Assembly: GCA_905221605.1 (NCBI GenBank)
Contig: CAJNDS010001446.1
Coordinates: 1-64,000, forward strand
From: Symbiodinium natans
Taxonomy: Eukaryota; Sar; Dinophyceae; Suessiales; Symbiodiniaceae
DNA: 64,000 nt
Reading direction: 5' to 3'
Made by a program: the position numbers and the translations under genes. The notes under the pieces were generated by a model. That model was not told where the DNA came from. It ran no database searches and saw only the letters and a list, made by a program, of their open reading frames with translations. Below, in pieces: positions 1 through 11,031 of the stretch (within the stretch, counting starts at the first letter, position 1; the number at the start of each line of letters is the position of its first letter).

Positions 1-235
1 GACGAGGATGGGGAGGATGTTGTTGAAGGCCGCGGGTTGCGAAGCAGCAGCCACTCGACGTGAGCTACTGGCTCGGCCATGGGGAGGACCGTTTTTGTTA
101 CTAGGAAATCCTCTGCAGCCGCAATTGGTGCTCTTTCACCTTGGCCTGCAATGTCTGACAAGAGAGGCAGACCTTCGGTCAAAGCTTGCATCTGCGCCGC
201 AGTGAGCGGCAATCCCTTGCCAGCTGTCGCGGCTC
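1..235 (-). CDS. Internal exon of unknown gene, running off the window edge
   Basis: After an acceptor (...gatgcag) at about 236 one minus-strand frame is open to the window edge for 77 codons. It reads like real protein: GKGLPLTAAQMQALTEGLP, then SDIAGQGERAPIAAAEDFLV, then a Ser/Pro/Thr-rich end. There is no methionine near the start, so it would be an internal exon. It may be the 3' continuation of the C2-domain gene upstream (1.5-4.7 kb), but the phase does not join directly to the exon at 393-508, so another exon or a different splice is needed. No family is recognised. Confidence 0.45.
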
Positions 236-392
236 CTGCATCACAGCGAGCAAAAGAGCTACACAGGACCGACAAACCAAACGCGATGAAAACTCGGCAA
301 CGGAAGCCCTCAAGATCAAACATTTCACGACCTTCACGACACATCTGACACGTGACAATGGGACTGGACTCTGTTTCCTCGACGCACCACAC

Positions 393-508
393 CTGCAAGC
401 TGACCAGCGCCTATGCTGCGACTGCTGTCGGAGGGCTCCTTGCAGTTCCTTGAGGAAGGTCATTCGCTCGTCACCCATTTTTAACAGCATCTTTAGCTCC
501 TCCATTTC
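393..508 (-). CDS. Coiled-coil exon
   Basis: An acceptor (ctgcatcag) at 509 and a GT donor at 391-392 bracket 38 codons beginning EMEELKMLLKMGDERMTFLK and ending in a Gln/Arg-rich stretch. Heptad-like spacing of Leu and Met with many charged residues suggests an amphipathic helix or coiled coil. It lies on the same strand as, and downstream of, the C2 exons, so it may be the C-terminal coiled coil of that protein. The linkage is inferred from order and strand only. Confidence 0.5.
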
Positions 509-715
509 CTGATGCAGAACGAACCCACAAGGGCCAAAGGGCATTTCATGACGGATTTGTCCGAGCCTGCGTAATGAGGTCGGATTGAGGAGATGGCATC
601 GGGGCTGAAGTCGTGGTTGCCTGCACGGCTTAACTGGCAAAGAGCCATCCGCAGCTTCTGCGCCAAGGTAAATTAAGAGGCACTCGTGGAACCAAACTGT
701 ACCAAATCGACTCAC

Positions 716-985
716 AGGCAGCATGTGCCGGAGCACAGCACGTTGCAAAGGTGAACGATTCCGGCGACTGTAGGACGTACGACGAGCCTTCGGTGTCGGA
801 GCTCTTGGCGGTGGAGCCTCTGGCTCTCGGCAAGCTGCGCCTCCCAGGTCAGCATGTTGTCATGTCATGCAGCTTCAACATCTTGTGGGTTGATTCCGTG
901 CTCTTCCACGCAAGGAAACATCGCGAGCGCGACTGCAGGAGCACCTGCGGGGCCTGCCGGGCAGCTGTCCTCCAAACCGAATCGA
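716..985 (-). CDS. Two exon-like blocks, frame unresolved
   Basis: An acceptor-like ccaactag precedes 985, and a strong GTGAGT donor lies just below 716. Between them at least two frames look protein-like: one contains EDSCPAGPAGAPAVALAMF and stops at 865, the other contains SVWRTAARQAPQVLLQ. The lower block (about 716-833) contains STAKSSDTEGSSYVLQSPE in one frame and EAQLAESQRLHRQEL in another. The region is probably exonic, but I cannot choose the frame or the internal boundary by eye. Confidence 0.3.
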
Positions 986-1490
986 GTGGCTGCTAGTTGG
1001 ACAAAAGACACCAAAACGCGGCAAAAGCCAACGCAAGTCAGTTTATGCCACATTCTTCAATAGTCACTAGTTAATAGTCATCCTCGCTCAGTCATGCAGA
1101 TCGACAGAACGAGCACAAACTCTCCTCGGCACAGGCCATGGATGCCCAAAGCACCCAGAGGAGGAAGCATCTTGTCCGCTCCCTCCTTAGCGCAGGTCCA
1201 CGTTTCTCAGGGGACATTCCCTGCATCAGAACCGCGGATTCAAAGAGAATGCCACATCCCAGGCCTCATGGCAGGCGGTGCCACCAGCCACGCTAATGAT
1301 CCTGATTTGTCCGTAGGTCCGCTTTGAGCCGTGAACAGCCGCGACGGGCAAAGACGACATTTGCCTGCATGCTTGCGCCAACTGCCAACCGGGATGCGGA
1401 TAAGCACCTCGTGCCCGTGAGCAGGTTCGAGAAGTGATCACTACCAGTCCAAACTGTCGCTGTGTGTTTAAATCCTGCGGCAGCCCTTGC

Positions 1491-1586
1491 AAACCCCACA
1501 AATGCAATGCAGAATGCCTGGTCATAGATGGAGAACTTGAGCTTATCGCCTTGACCCAGCTGCATTTTTGCAGCTTGGTTCCAGAC
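1491..1586 (-). CDS. C2 domain, third exon (VWNQ strand region)
   Basis: This is the third piece of a split C2 domain. After a good acceptor (ctgcccctacag) it reads VWNQAAKMQLGQGDKLKFSI, then YDQ. That is the C2 core pattern NPVWN-x-x-x-x-F/Q-x-x-x-x-GD-x-L-x-F-x-V-x-D. It joins in phase 0 to the 48-bp exon at 3289-3336, giving ...KENP-VWNQ.... The end is uncertain: a GC donor follows TATGACCAG (end 1518), and another GC site (gcaagg) follows at 1490. C2 domains bind phospholipid, often through Ca2+. The Ca-binding loops cannot be judged from this fragment. Confidence 0.82.
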
Positions 1587-3288
1587 CTGTAGGGGCAGAA
1601 GGCATTGGTCGGAATATTGCCGCAATCTTTTGCCACCCTCGCACGGCATGCACAGCATCTGCTAACAGCTAGCATCACAGTTTCATTCTATTGCTGAGGT
1701 GGATAACAAGAGTTCAGGGAGTTTTTGTTCTTGGCTCTGCTGAGTTCTTGGTTCCAGGGGCCCCCGGGTTCCAAATGTTTTGAGAGCTTGTCTGCAACAA
1801 ATGTTTGTAGCTCATGGCCTCAGAATACTAGACTTGAATCGTGATGCTTGCATCTTTCAATGGCTACAGCACCTGAATTTTCTTTTCGTGAGACTCCGAC
1901 GGAAACCGGCGGAAATGCACATTGTGAACCAAAAACGACAAAGAAATCCAACAAAGAACTGACATACATGCTCTATAGAAAAGCACACTCGCGCTTGGTG
2001 AGTCCAACCTTCTCCTTTCTGAAAATTGCGCAAAACAGCAGAAAACTCCACTATGTATCTACTTCGGACTCATTCCAAGGCCGATGCAAAGCGGATCCGG
2101 CTCCAGGAATACTCGGCGAGGATGGGCACTCCACAGATACTCCGAGGGATTCCAAGACCATGCTTTTTGACCACTTGCCTTTTAATCCTTCGCAGCCCTT
2201 GCTCTCAGAGAAGCACAGAGGCCGTGAAAGACTTACGGTGACAGATACGGAAGCTCAAGCCCTGCAGCAGAAGCTTCAGCCGGTCTGAGGCTCAAGAGAA
2301 GAATCCCTTGAGCTTGAGGTCCTGGAATTCGGGAAACCGTTCTCAAAGCAAGGTTTCCTTACTTAAATCCTTGCCCGCCGGGGCTAGACAACAAATCCGG
2401 AAAGGGTACCCCTTACAAGCCTCCAAAATGACAACAATAAAGGGGTGGCAATAATATTTTCCGAGACGGGGGAGGCCGGGAAACCAAGGAAGCCTCAAGT
2501 TTGAGAAGGCTGCCTCTAAGGCTTAAAGATAAGAATCCTTTAAGCTTGAGACTTCAGCCTTCGGGTCCTGGTCTCAGGCTGAAGAGAACCCTTGAAAACA
2601 AGCCAAAGCAGACCGTCCTTGACAGCTGACCCCCCCACCCCAGACCCCCAGACCCCAGCCCCAGACTCCCAGACCCTGGAATTTGTTTATTTTCACCCCC
2701 TTTTGTTTCCATCCTCAAGTTCCCGGACACCAAAACAAAATCTGGGGGGGGGTCATTTATGCGACCCTCACATTACCGCTTGTTGTTCTTCTGCCGGGGT
2801 CATGTTCGTGCTGTGTGCATTCGCTTCTCCGCTGCCTTGATCAGCCATCTGGTCTGTTTCCGGGATTGCAGGGTGGGTGTGGTATTGGCCCTGCGGCCCT
2901 TAGCGACATGGGCAAGAGGATTTTGCCCGATAACGATCTCTCTCATGGCTCAGGGTGCCCCAACATCTCGAGCTGTTGCTTCACGCAGGGTGGGCAACAG
3001 CGTAATCCTGCCACTCTGCCTTGAGCTTGAGCCAAGAACGGTTTGTCATTTCTTATGTTTCTTTCTTTCGTGGGGCAAGGGGGCGAAGTGTCGGGCGGTT
3101 TTCGGGGCCACTCAACTGGCTCTCTCGCCCTGGGAAGTAAGTATAGCACATGTATGAGATTGCACTATTTTTACAACCAACTGTGGCACTTCTGGCGCAT
3201 CAGTGGAAGCGACGTATCAGTGTCAGTTGGAACGAGATCTTGTGCGCAAGGGGCACTCCACAAAAGCCAATCAAACCGAGGTCTGCAC
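1587..3288 (-). other. Intron of the C2-domain gene
   Basis: A stretch of 1.7 kb between the second and third C2 exons. It contains C-rich runs (2630-2690) and short inverted copies of the motif cttgag/ctcaag (2290-2590). No convincing exon is seen on either strand. Confidence 0.5.
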
Positions 3289-3336
3289 TGGATTCTCCTT
3301 GTTCTTCACCGTCTTGGTCTTGAATTTGGATTTGAC
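3289..3336 (-). CDS. C2 domain, second exon (KSKFKTK strand region)
   Basis: A 48-bp, 16-codon exon (VKSKFKTKTVKNKENP) after the acceptor ggcttgtggag and before a GT donor (gtgcag). Both boundaries are phase 0. The sequence matches the C2 beta-strand in which partner C2 proteins read K-S-K-F-x-T-K-x-x-K-N-x-x-N-P-V-W. It joins to 3389-3478 upstream and 1491-1586 downstream without frame change, which is strong support for all three. Confidence 0.85.
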
Positions 3337-3388
3337 CTCCACAAGCCACATGCCGACGACTAGCAGAGAATCAAGAAGCCGCCAGGAC

Positions 3389-3478
3389 CTTGCCGACAGA
3401 CTCACAGAGGCAGTACGGGTCGGAGGTGCCCTCCAACCAGTCTGCATCGCGCAGACCTCGGGCGGAGACACATTTCAC
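3389..3478 (-). CDS. C2 domain, first exon (ARGLRDADW...SDPYC)
   Basis: A 90-bp, 30-codon phase-0 exon after the acceptor cccctggccag and ending before the GT donor gtcctgg. It contains VSARGLRDADW, then EGTSDPYCLCESVGK. This is the canonical start of a C2 domain, with the SDPYC motif carrying the conserved loop-1 Asp. This C2 variety is, to my knowledge, common in dinoflagellate proteins. A tempting alternative donor (GTGAGT at 3405) lies inside the exon, but using it breaks the phase to the next exon. Confidence 0.85.
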
Positions 3479-3940
3479 CTGGCCAGGGGTTCTTGGAGTC
3501 AAACTGAATCAGCCTTTAGATCCCCGCCGGCCTCGAACTCATAGCGTAACTCCTCTGGTTTTGGTGGCTTGGCCTCCTCCTCCCTGGGGCACGGCATGCG
3601 AATCCCCCCGTGCACGGCGGAGTCTCACACGATAGTATATTGAAATATCATATCGCAAAGCTGCTTAGGTGTTGCAGAAAGCAGCTGCTGACAAGAGACT
3701 TGGGGCCCGTCTCCTCCTTTGGGGGTGGGGCCTGCGCACTTCAAAAACAGGGAAGGAAGAGAAGGAAGCAGCAACAAGAAGAGAAGCGCTTGCTGGAACC
3801 GTCTGCGCAAGCTACAGGAAAGCAAGGTGGATGTGCGGGGATGTTGGGAATTGTTGAGGCGTGGATCGCCCAGGCCTTCAACTGCTCGGATGCTTCCGGC
3901 TTCGCGTCTGCAGCCTTTACATCCTGCATTTCTGACTTAC

Positions 3941-4040
3941 ACAGCACATCACCTACAGGGTGTTCTCGTGTGCGTTCCTCCTCTAGGTCCGGCTTGGTGG
4001 GCGTCTTCGGCGCCGCTGCCTTTTTCCTAGGGTCTTCTTG
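3941..4040 (-). CDS. Charged linker exon upstream of the C2 exons
   Basis: After an acceptor (catggccag) the frame reads QEDPRKKAAAPKTPTKPDLE, then ERTREHPVGDVLC, and meets a consensus GTAAGT donor at 3939-3940. The frame stays open beyond it, through DVKAADAKPEASEQLKAWAI, as far as 3741. The downstream part may therefore be a separate exon (acceptor gaaatgcag at 3924-3929) used alternatively, because a 17-nt intron is not credible. Composition (Lys, Pro, Glu, Ala) suggests a disordered linker, probably N-terminal to the C2 domain. Confidence 0.5.
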
Positions 4041-4509
4041 CTGGCCATGCACCATATCTCATTAGGGTATAAACACAAAATCAACGCCAAGATGGGAATA
4101 AACTTGCTTTGTTTCTTGCGGGCTGGTCCCACTTCTTACAGCCGAAGTGCCTAGTAAAAAGGAAGTCATAGGCGAGCAAAGAGACGAACACGTGTGCGCG
4201 CGAAAAGTTCATGGCACCCGCGAGACAAAGGGAGGCGGAGTCTACACTGAAGGAAAAACAGAAAAACAGGAACACCACTTAGTTCAGCTAGGGGGAAAGG
4301 TGCATAGTTGCCAGCGAAGTGTCGAGGATACCTTCTTCTTTGCTTTTGCGTCGGCCTCCTGTTGGTCTCTTGCAGAGCGTCAGTCACTTGAGTAGCTCAT
4401 GAAGGTTTTCATGCGGCAAGCCATCGTGTTGCGCTGATAGCCCACTCCTTTGCTTTCTTTGCCTCATCCTGCACAGCTCCACATAGTGGATGGAAGTGGC
4501 TCTGGACAG

Positions 4510-4738
4510 ATGTGTCGGGCAGCCTCTGAAGTTTTTCGCTGAGCATCTTCCTTTGCCTTCCGTTCGTCTTCCGCAGCTTTTGCGGCTAGCTGCTGCAGTC
4601 CTGCAGCAGCAAACTTGGCAGAAGGATGTGCACCAGAATGTGCTGAACTCTCCGAGAGTCTGGGAGCCCTGCGCTGGGCCGCTTCCGCCTCTTTCTGCTT
4701 CCTCCGAAGAAAAAATCTCAATGTCTGTCGGTCGAGAT
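4510..4738 (-). CDS. Ala/Lys/Glu-rich coiled-coil exon
   Basis: After a strong acceptor (ttgttttctggcag) one frame reads LRFFLRRKQKEAEAAQRRA and later LQQLAAKAAEDERKAKEDA, typical of a long charged helix. A second overlapping frame is also open (DIEIFSSEEAERGGSGPAQG), but the downstream half is clearly better in the first. It is likely an upstream exon of the C2-domain gene on the same strand. No domain is recognised. Confidence 0.5.
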
Positions 4739-6896
4739 CTGCCAGAAAACAATCCAAGCGGCTGCAGCGTCACTTGAGCTTCCGCCTGCACATTATCAAA
4801 CACGCTCTGTCGTTCGACACAAAAGCAGGCATTGATGCCCCACACAAGCCAATTTAATGTCAGGAAGTGTGCTGTCGCGTGATGCAATACTATCGACAGA
4901 ACTACAGTGAAATTGAATTTGCATCTGGTGACCCTTCTTTTCCATTATTGTGTTCAACCTTGTTTCTGCTACTGTCAGGTAATTTCCTGTCACTCCATAG
5001 GATGTACGTGGCAAATTTATTCCGCAACCGTACGAGACAAAGAAACAAAGAAGTTCTGGAGAACTAACCTGCTCTGAGCAAACGAACGTCTGGACGTAAG
5101 CTTACTAGTGACATTGCAGGACGTTTCTGAGAAGACGCATCAGGCATGGCTTCCAAGAAAACCCAAAAGCAGCCAGGGCGTCTGGTCCAAACGACTAAAT
5201 TAAATCAAAAGGCTAGATGGGGCGGTGTCATTTGCGCAACAACTGATGGCACAATTGCAAACACACTCGCAAATACGAGGCTGTGTGCATACGTGATTAG
5301 TAGGTTGTGAATTTCAAAATAAGCCAGATGCAGAAAAATTAGTACTTGTGCTGGGTCATGTGATGTGCTACGGTTGAAAAAGCCACTGTATTTGGCCACA
5401 GTATTACCTGCATATGAGCCTGCACACACACATGTATAGATGTGTGTATATATATATATACGCATGCCTCTACACATACATGTATACATGCACACATATA
5501 CATATACACATATACACGTGTACACATATACACATCTACACATCTACACATCTACACATATACACATATACACATATACACATATACACATGTACACATG
5601 TCCACATATACACATTTCCACATATACACATATACACATATACACATATACACATATACACATATACACATATACACATACACAGACTCATGCACATACA
5701 CATACACATACACATACACATGCACATGCACATGCACTTGCACTTGACTTGCAATTGTACGGACACATACATACATACAATCATACATCCATACATACGT
5801 ACATGCATACATACATACATACATACAGACATACATACGGACATGTATGCTTAAAGCCACCCGGCTCTTCATAACACCGTGCTACGCTAACTTTGTACTC
5901 TGCGGCATTGGCCTTCTTACAGTACAGCCTTTTCGGGGTTAGCATGGCACGTGCCATCCTTGTGTCTCTCTGACGATCCTGTCACCACGAAACAATTCTG
6001 TTTCTGATTTCCTGGCCTCTGTGAGCCACAGCGGCTTCCCAACAGGTGGAATCGGTTGATCGCTCAGGCACTTCCTTGGGACAGGCAGCATGCCTCATGA
6101 CTCTGTGGTTTTCCCACTTTATGTGCGTCACTTCTGTACTATAGTTAGTGGAAGATGTCAGAAGCAGATCGGCCAAATACCTCAGCGTGTGGAAGAAGAC
6201 GACTCTAACTTTCATGATCTGTGACTGGCACAGTTGGCTGATGGATGAAGTGCGCTCAGACCGGAGGAGAATCGGCGAGAAAAATAATTCGATTGGCCGA
6301 CCTTCGTGGTTGAGGCCTGATTTCACCCCCCTTTTGCGAAGCGGAGCGTCGTCTCTGCAACTGCCTCCGCAGTGCCCCCGACATCCTGCACACGACAAAT
6401 TTGAGCAGAGACTCTGCGAGTAGATTGAGGCAGGTTCGGCCAGGACTCACTTGCTACCCCTGGCTCTGTCACCCGCCTGAACTGCACAGCACTTTTGTTG
6501 CACAGCGCCCATGTCCCTGAGCATCTGAAGCCAAGTCTTGATGCCTCTTGATGCACACTCCGCAACTCATGGCTAAGAAGCAGGCGCACTGGACAAGCTC
6601 AGTATGCGTTTGTTGACAGTCTTGAGGAGAACGGCGGCAAAGGGTGCCACATCTCGGAAATCCCACGCGTCTTATCTCCACCCATCGAAACTCACCTCTC
6701 ACCTCAAGATGGGTGCCGACACCTGGAGACACAGACTTCCACCACATGCCACAGACCAGCTGTTGCACACGCTCTTGCAGCCCGTCCCAGCTGTTTCGCG
6801 CGGTGACATATGTCAAAGAAGACTCCCTTTGATTTGCTCTCGGAGAGACTTCGTGAGACTGAGAAACGGTGAAAATATGAAGTGTCCTATGGCAAC
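4739..6896. other. No assignable gene; contains a long microsatellite
   Basis: Apart from the CA/TA-rich satellite at 5405-5845, I see only short overlapping open frames with no consistent splice signals. Some minus-strand segments around 6.3-6.9 kb could be exonic but cannot be separated from chance. Confidence 0.4.
5405..5845. repeat. CACATATA / CATACATA microsatellite block
   Basis: About 440 bp of alternating purine-pyrimidine sequence. It starts with TATATATA, passes into long runs of CACATATA, then CACATA, CACATG and finally CATA/GACATA units up to the last ATACGGACATG. The unit changes along the block (8, 6, then 4 bp). All frames are open simply because of the composition. Confidence 0.95.
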
Positions 6897-6987
6897 CGTG
6901 TCTGGCGCACAAGCCCGTTTCCAACTTTCGCTGGCGTCTGTGCAAGCTCAGCACTGCGTCAACAGCTTGTTCAACCAGGTTGCGCAA
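6897..6987 (-). CDS. Helical exon of unknown gene
   Basis: An acceptor (tgcatgtgcaag) and a GT donor (gttgcc) bracket 30 codons containing LRNLVEQAVDAVLSLHRRQR, then KLETGLCARH. Regular hydrophobic spacing suggests an alpha helix. The antisense frame is also open and protein-like, so the strand is not certain. The minus orientation agrees with neighbouring exons. No family is recognised. Confidence 0.4.
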
Positions 6988-8228
6988 CTTGCACATGCAA
7001 AAACTGCCATTTTCAAGCATTGCCAAAGACAGTGTGTTTATCAAAAGTGAACGATCGATGAGATTACGTATTTGCTTCCTTCCGGGTCATGTATGAATAC
7101 AATCTAACGGTTGTTTATCTGGGTATGATGGACAAGCCGAGCAAACGAGAACTCCCTCGAAGATACGGAAATTTAGATCAGAAGGCTATGCAAACACAAG
7201 ATTAGAACGTTGACCACATTCAGATTTATCTATCATTGAACTTTGAGCATTACGTTATCGCCAGCATTGGTCTTTTCTTGCAGGGAACAAAAACCCCGTC
7301 AAAAAGAGTACAATGAGGGGGCTTTTGCTGGAAGTGAGTGAGATGTTTCCTGGAACTATCTCAGTCAGCTCGCAAAATATCCGCAGCAAGAGCAGTGCTG
7401 AGCCCTGTGAGATGCAACTTTGGGACCCATTGCCCACGTGTTTTTCGCACCGTTCTCCTCCAAAGTATCCAGACATAAACATGACTTCATGACCGCAACG
7501 TCTAGAAGGTCTGGACGATGGAGTGCGAACGGGGCGTGTGAATTATCAGCAGGTACTGGTTACCACGCCCTGGCTCGGCGCTACGCCATGGACATGCCAT
7601 GCAGATGAACCCTGCCCGCACGGCACTCAAAAAACAAGAAAAGAATCAGCCCGTGATCTCTGCGAGTCTATGTGAACATGTTTCTTAGAGCAGTTCACAA
7701 GGTGCAGTGACGGCAGCTGTGGCCGTTTCGAGAGCTCGCAGGAACACCCTTGTGAGCCCTGGCAGCCCTGGCACCCGATTTGCGACTAGAGCGCGTAATG
7801 GATACGTGAAAACAGGGATCATGGCTCAAGCAGAAAAGAGCGTGACGGTGCACCGGAATCCAGCATAAGTGCACAGATCTAGGACATTGGTTGGCCATGC
7901 TCCAGCTGTGGAATGCATGTGTCAAGCTGCAGCGGCGTCGGACCCTCCCTCGGCAGCACAACGCTGCGCGAGCATAAGCAACGACATACAACCACATTGC
8001 CCGTCATGCTATTGTACTACTGTTATATGAGTGTTATATGTCATGTTTCTCGCTGTCCAAGCTAGCAAAGCCCTGCCTTCAAGTGTTTACAAAAGCGCTG
8101 GGAAAAAGCCAAAGGCCGACTCAGTTAGAAGCAGCTCGCGCCATGGAAAAAGTTCCTAAGGCCGGCTCTCAGCACATTTCTCAGGCCTCTTGTCCCGCAG
8201 GAAACGACCCCTGTACACGCACGCGAAC

Positions 8229-8353
8229 CTGCCCAGAATGGTGCGCGGGAGGTGTAGGACCATGTAGGACCATATAGGACAGCTACAGAAGCAGATGCCG
8301 CACACAGCTTCCCGAAACATGCTGTGCGAGGCCTTGATCCCTCCTCCCGGGAC
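8229..8353 (-). CDS. Cys-rich hydrophobic exon
   Basis: Acceptor tttgctgccccag, then 41 codons: VPGGGIKASHSMFREAV, then CGICFCSCPIWSYMVLHLPR, ending before a GT donor (gttcgcg). The block of Cys, Ile, Trp, Tyr and Leu could be one membrane-spanning segment. Read-through continues open to 8156. Membership of the same gene as 8757-8860 is possible but unproven. Confidence 0.45.
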
Positions 8354-8756
8354 CTGGGGCAGCAAATGGCAGCCAAGGCTTTAAGAAGTTGCAGAACATC
8401 GCCGAAATTGGACACTTGCACGAGACCCATCTTCCAGAAGATGCAGCGAAAGCTGAATGACCATCTGCCTTGTTGCCCGAACTGTCTTCCAGGGGTATCT
8501 CATCTTCGAAGCCTCACATCGGAAGCAATCGATCCCGCATAACTCTGGATATCTGTGGCTCGAATTTGCACGATCGGAGTGGGCCTGAGGGTACCATGCG
8601 ATCGAAGTCGAGCGTAGCCCTCGCGAACACAGATGCCGGGTCGTCCAGATCCTGCCGCGGCCCAGGGTCTGGGGCGGTGAGGTCTGAAGAGCGGGTCTTA
8701 GGCAAAATACGAGAAGAAAAAAAATGCATGAAAAAAAACAACGTGACACTGCTTGC

Positions 8757-8860
8757 CCTTCAAGAATTCCAAGCATTCCAAGCAGAGTCTCCGCATCTTG
8801 AACTCGAAAGGTGAGGAAGTCTCCACGGCTGATCTGGAGCTTAGAGGCCTGGTTCCAGAC
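8757..8860 (-). CDS. Second C2-like VWNQ exon
   Basis: The frame VWNQASKLQISRGDFLTFRV, then QDAETLLGMLG, aligns with the third C2 exon at 1491-1586 (VWNQAAKMQLGQGDKLKFSI). The nucleotide start, gtctggaacca after a cag, is identical in both. A GC site (gcaagc) follows at 8755-8756. I could not find matching first and second C2 exons upstream, so this is either a second, partly unrecognised C2 gene or an isolated duplicated exon. Confidence 0.6.
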
Positions 8861-9269
8861 CTGAACGTCATCTCTGGCCATCTCTCCGGTCACTCCATGA
8901 GTAAACGATTCCCCGCTGAAGGCCCCCTTGGGCAGTTTGGGGAACCCTGACGCCGCCAAGCGTCCGCTTTGTCCCTCGAGCTCGAGCTCTTAGTGCGGAA
9001 TTTGACCGGATTGTTGCCTCACTTGTCGCATGTAGCCTATTCTGAAACAACCGCAACCGCGGGGTGTGCGAACTGAGGAAGATTGAGGGAATGCTGCCGA
9101 GATGCATCTAGCGAGGCCCACAACCTGATCTTAATGTGCAGTGGCCATCTTCACTCAACAATAGAACTTCCAACTGCCAACCGCCACTGATTCTGGAACA
9201 ATTTGCAAGGCCAGTTGCAAATGGTCTGTCTCCGGTTTCTGGTATCTTCATGGCAGACACAATTTTTAC

Positions 9270-9363
9270 CTTCAGGAGCGTGACATTGGGCGCAGTAGAC
9301 CCTCTCAAGAATGCTGCGTTCTAGGCATTCGCTACAAGGATGAGCCTCCAGAAGGTACCGCAC
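9270..9363 (-). CDS. CxxC...CxxC exon (possible small zinc site)
   Basis: Acceptor ggtctcag and donor GTAAAA bracket 31 codons: VRYLLEAHPCSECLERSILE, then RVYCAQCHAPEG. Two CxxC pairs 11 residues apart (CSEC and CAQC, the latter followed by His) could coordinate zinc. A spacing this short also occurs by chance. No named finger family is recognised. Confidence 0.5.
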
Positions 9364-10025
9364 CTGAGACCTTGCAGCTCACGGGCGTGCTCCTTCAACC
9401 TATTCAACGACTGGAACGATCGCCCGCTGAGAGCCCCGCGGATCATTAGCTTTGCTTTGAACCTTGCAACTGGCATAGCTTGAAATGCCATCACCATGTA
9501 TCCAGCTCGTCAATCCCTCCCTGCCTCTTCGACATCAGCTTTCACCTCTCCTGCCGGCGATTGTGTCCGGCTGGTGGCTGCCTCGGCATCACTTGGCTTC
9601 ATTCCGAGGCAGTACTTTTGTTTGCACCTCGTGCATCCACGTGCTTCTGTCAGCTCTGGACATTAACGGGTGAAAATGGCGACGCAGGCGCAGCCTGAGC
9701 AGCCTGCCAGCGCTCTTATATGGTGACCCTTTCCGCTCTCCAATCGCATGACAGCATGGGTGACAAGCCCCTGTGACTGCACATGACACGGCCGCAAATC
9801 CCTCTTGAGCGGTGACAAAAGCGCGTCTCACACCTACACTTCGTAGACCGAACAAACGGTCAAACAAACGGTCATTTTTGATGCTTGAGTACGGATCTTT
9901 ACGTTCCCAGCCGCCGTCGAGGAGAGACCATCACGCAAACTTCAGTGTCTTCGCTGGCTTCACGAAGTTCACTTTTGAACGAAAACAATCAACATGTGTA
10001 GAGCGAGTGTTGGCTGTATTGGCCC

Positions 10026-10063
10026 GTGCCTCATAGTGCCTCATAGTGCCTCATAGTGCCTCA
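10026..10063. repeat. 10-bp tandem repeat cctcatagtg
   Basis: Nearly four perfect copies of gcctcatagt in a row. Not coding in any recognisable way. Confidence 0.9.
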
Positions 10064-10758
10064 GACTGTGCCCGGCCTTTGGCGCTTCGTGACTTTGTTG
10101 GGGCGCAGCCTCCCAGGCAAAGCAAGGCTAAGGCACAAAGCCGTCAAATGCCGTCAAGCCGTCAAGCAGGTTTTGCAGCCTTCGGCATATCGGTGTCCTT
10201 TTTGTCGCCCTCACAGGACTGCCAACAACTGCCAACCACGATTGGCAAAGCATCTGAGGGCCCAGGTCCTAGGTTTCTAGCACACGTTCCTACCCCCTGT
10301 GGCACAAGTGAACACCACTGCATGCCACATGCTTCCCTGCAGCGCCTCTTTCTTCGAAGAGGCCGGATTTTCCTGAAGTGCTGAGATGGAAAGATGATGG
10401 TTCAGGTGAGTTTAGGAGAATGAATGGCCAACGTGGGGGTAGAGATCAGCCGGCTCCGTGGGCCACAAAAGTCTTCATCTGCCTACGCTCGCAGAACGGA
10501 TGCAACCGACATCTCCTGGGGCTTTTCGTTGCCTGGCTTCTTCGGCCTCAGTTGAGCAAAACGCTTGCTTCACATTTTGTGCTGGTCGCGTTGCTCTTCG
10601 TCTTATGCATCTTCGTCCTGTGTCTCTCTTCCACAGAATGTGAGGAAGGGAGGGCCTCCGAAATTTATAAGGTGTCTTCTTCTGCCAGGCCCAGGGAACG
10701 GCCTCTCCCCCTTTTCGGGGGTCCGCTGAACAGACAGGAAGAGCATCTGCCTGCTCAC

Positions 10759-10806
10759 GTGCTCGGCCACCCACTCCCTGTTCTTTATCTCAAGGACGGT
10801 CATGGG
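10759..10806 (-). CDS. Short exon-like segment
   Basis: The frame VLEIKNREWVAEH runs into a good GTGAGC donor. The upstream acceptor is not clear. It is short and unsupported by family similarity, and is listed because the splice signal and composition agree. Confidence 0.25.
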
Positions 10807-11031
10807 ACATGGTTCCGATCACGGTGCGCCCCCACCAGACAATCTGCTGAAGTAGGGTGAAGCGTGTCTTCTACCGGCGGAACATTCACTGCCAAGCCAT
10901 TCGCCCACCCCACCCCCGCCCCTGTGGCTCAAGAAGCATGAGCAAACGCGTGTGCGAAGAACTGTGCCATCAGCTGCTCAGCACCGTAAACGCACCTGAC
11001 CCCACTCCAACACAACTACCCCGAAAGCCAC

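Noticed and set aside
3939-3940. GTAAGT donor with acceptor gaaatgcag 17 bases downstream as one intron
   Set aside because: Seventeen bases is too short for a spliceosomal intron. The two sites must be alternatives or one is not used.
5414-5874. Open frames of 100-146 codons on both strands
   Set aside because: All six frames are open because the CACATATA satellite contains no stops in some registers. They are His/Thr/Tyr or Cys/Val/Met repeats.
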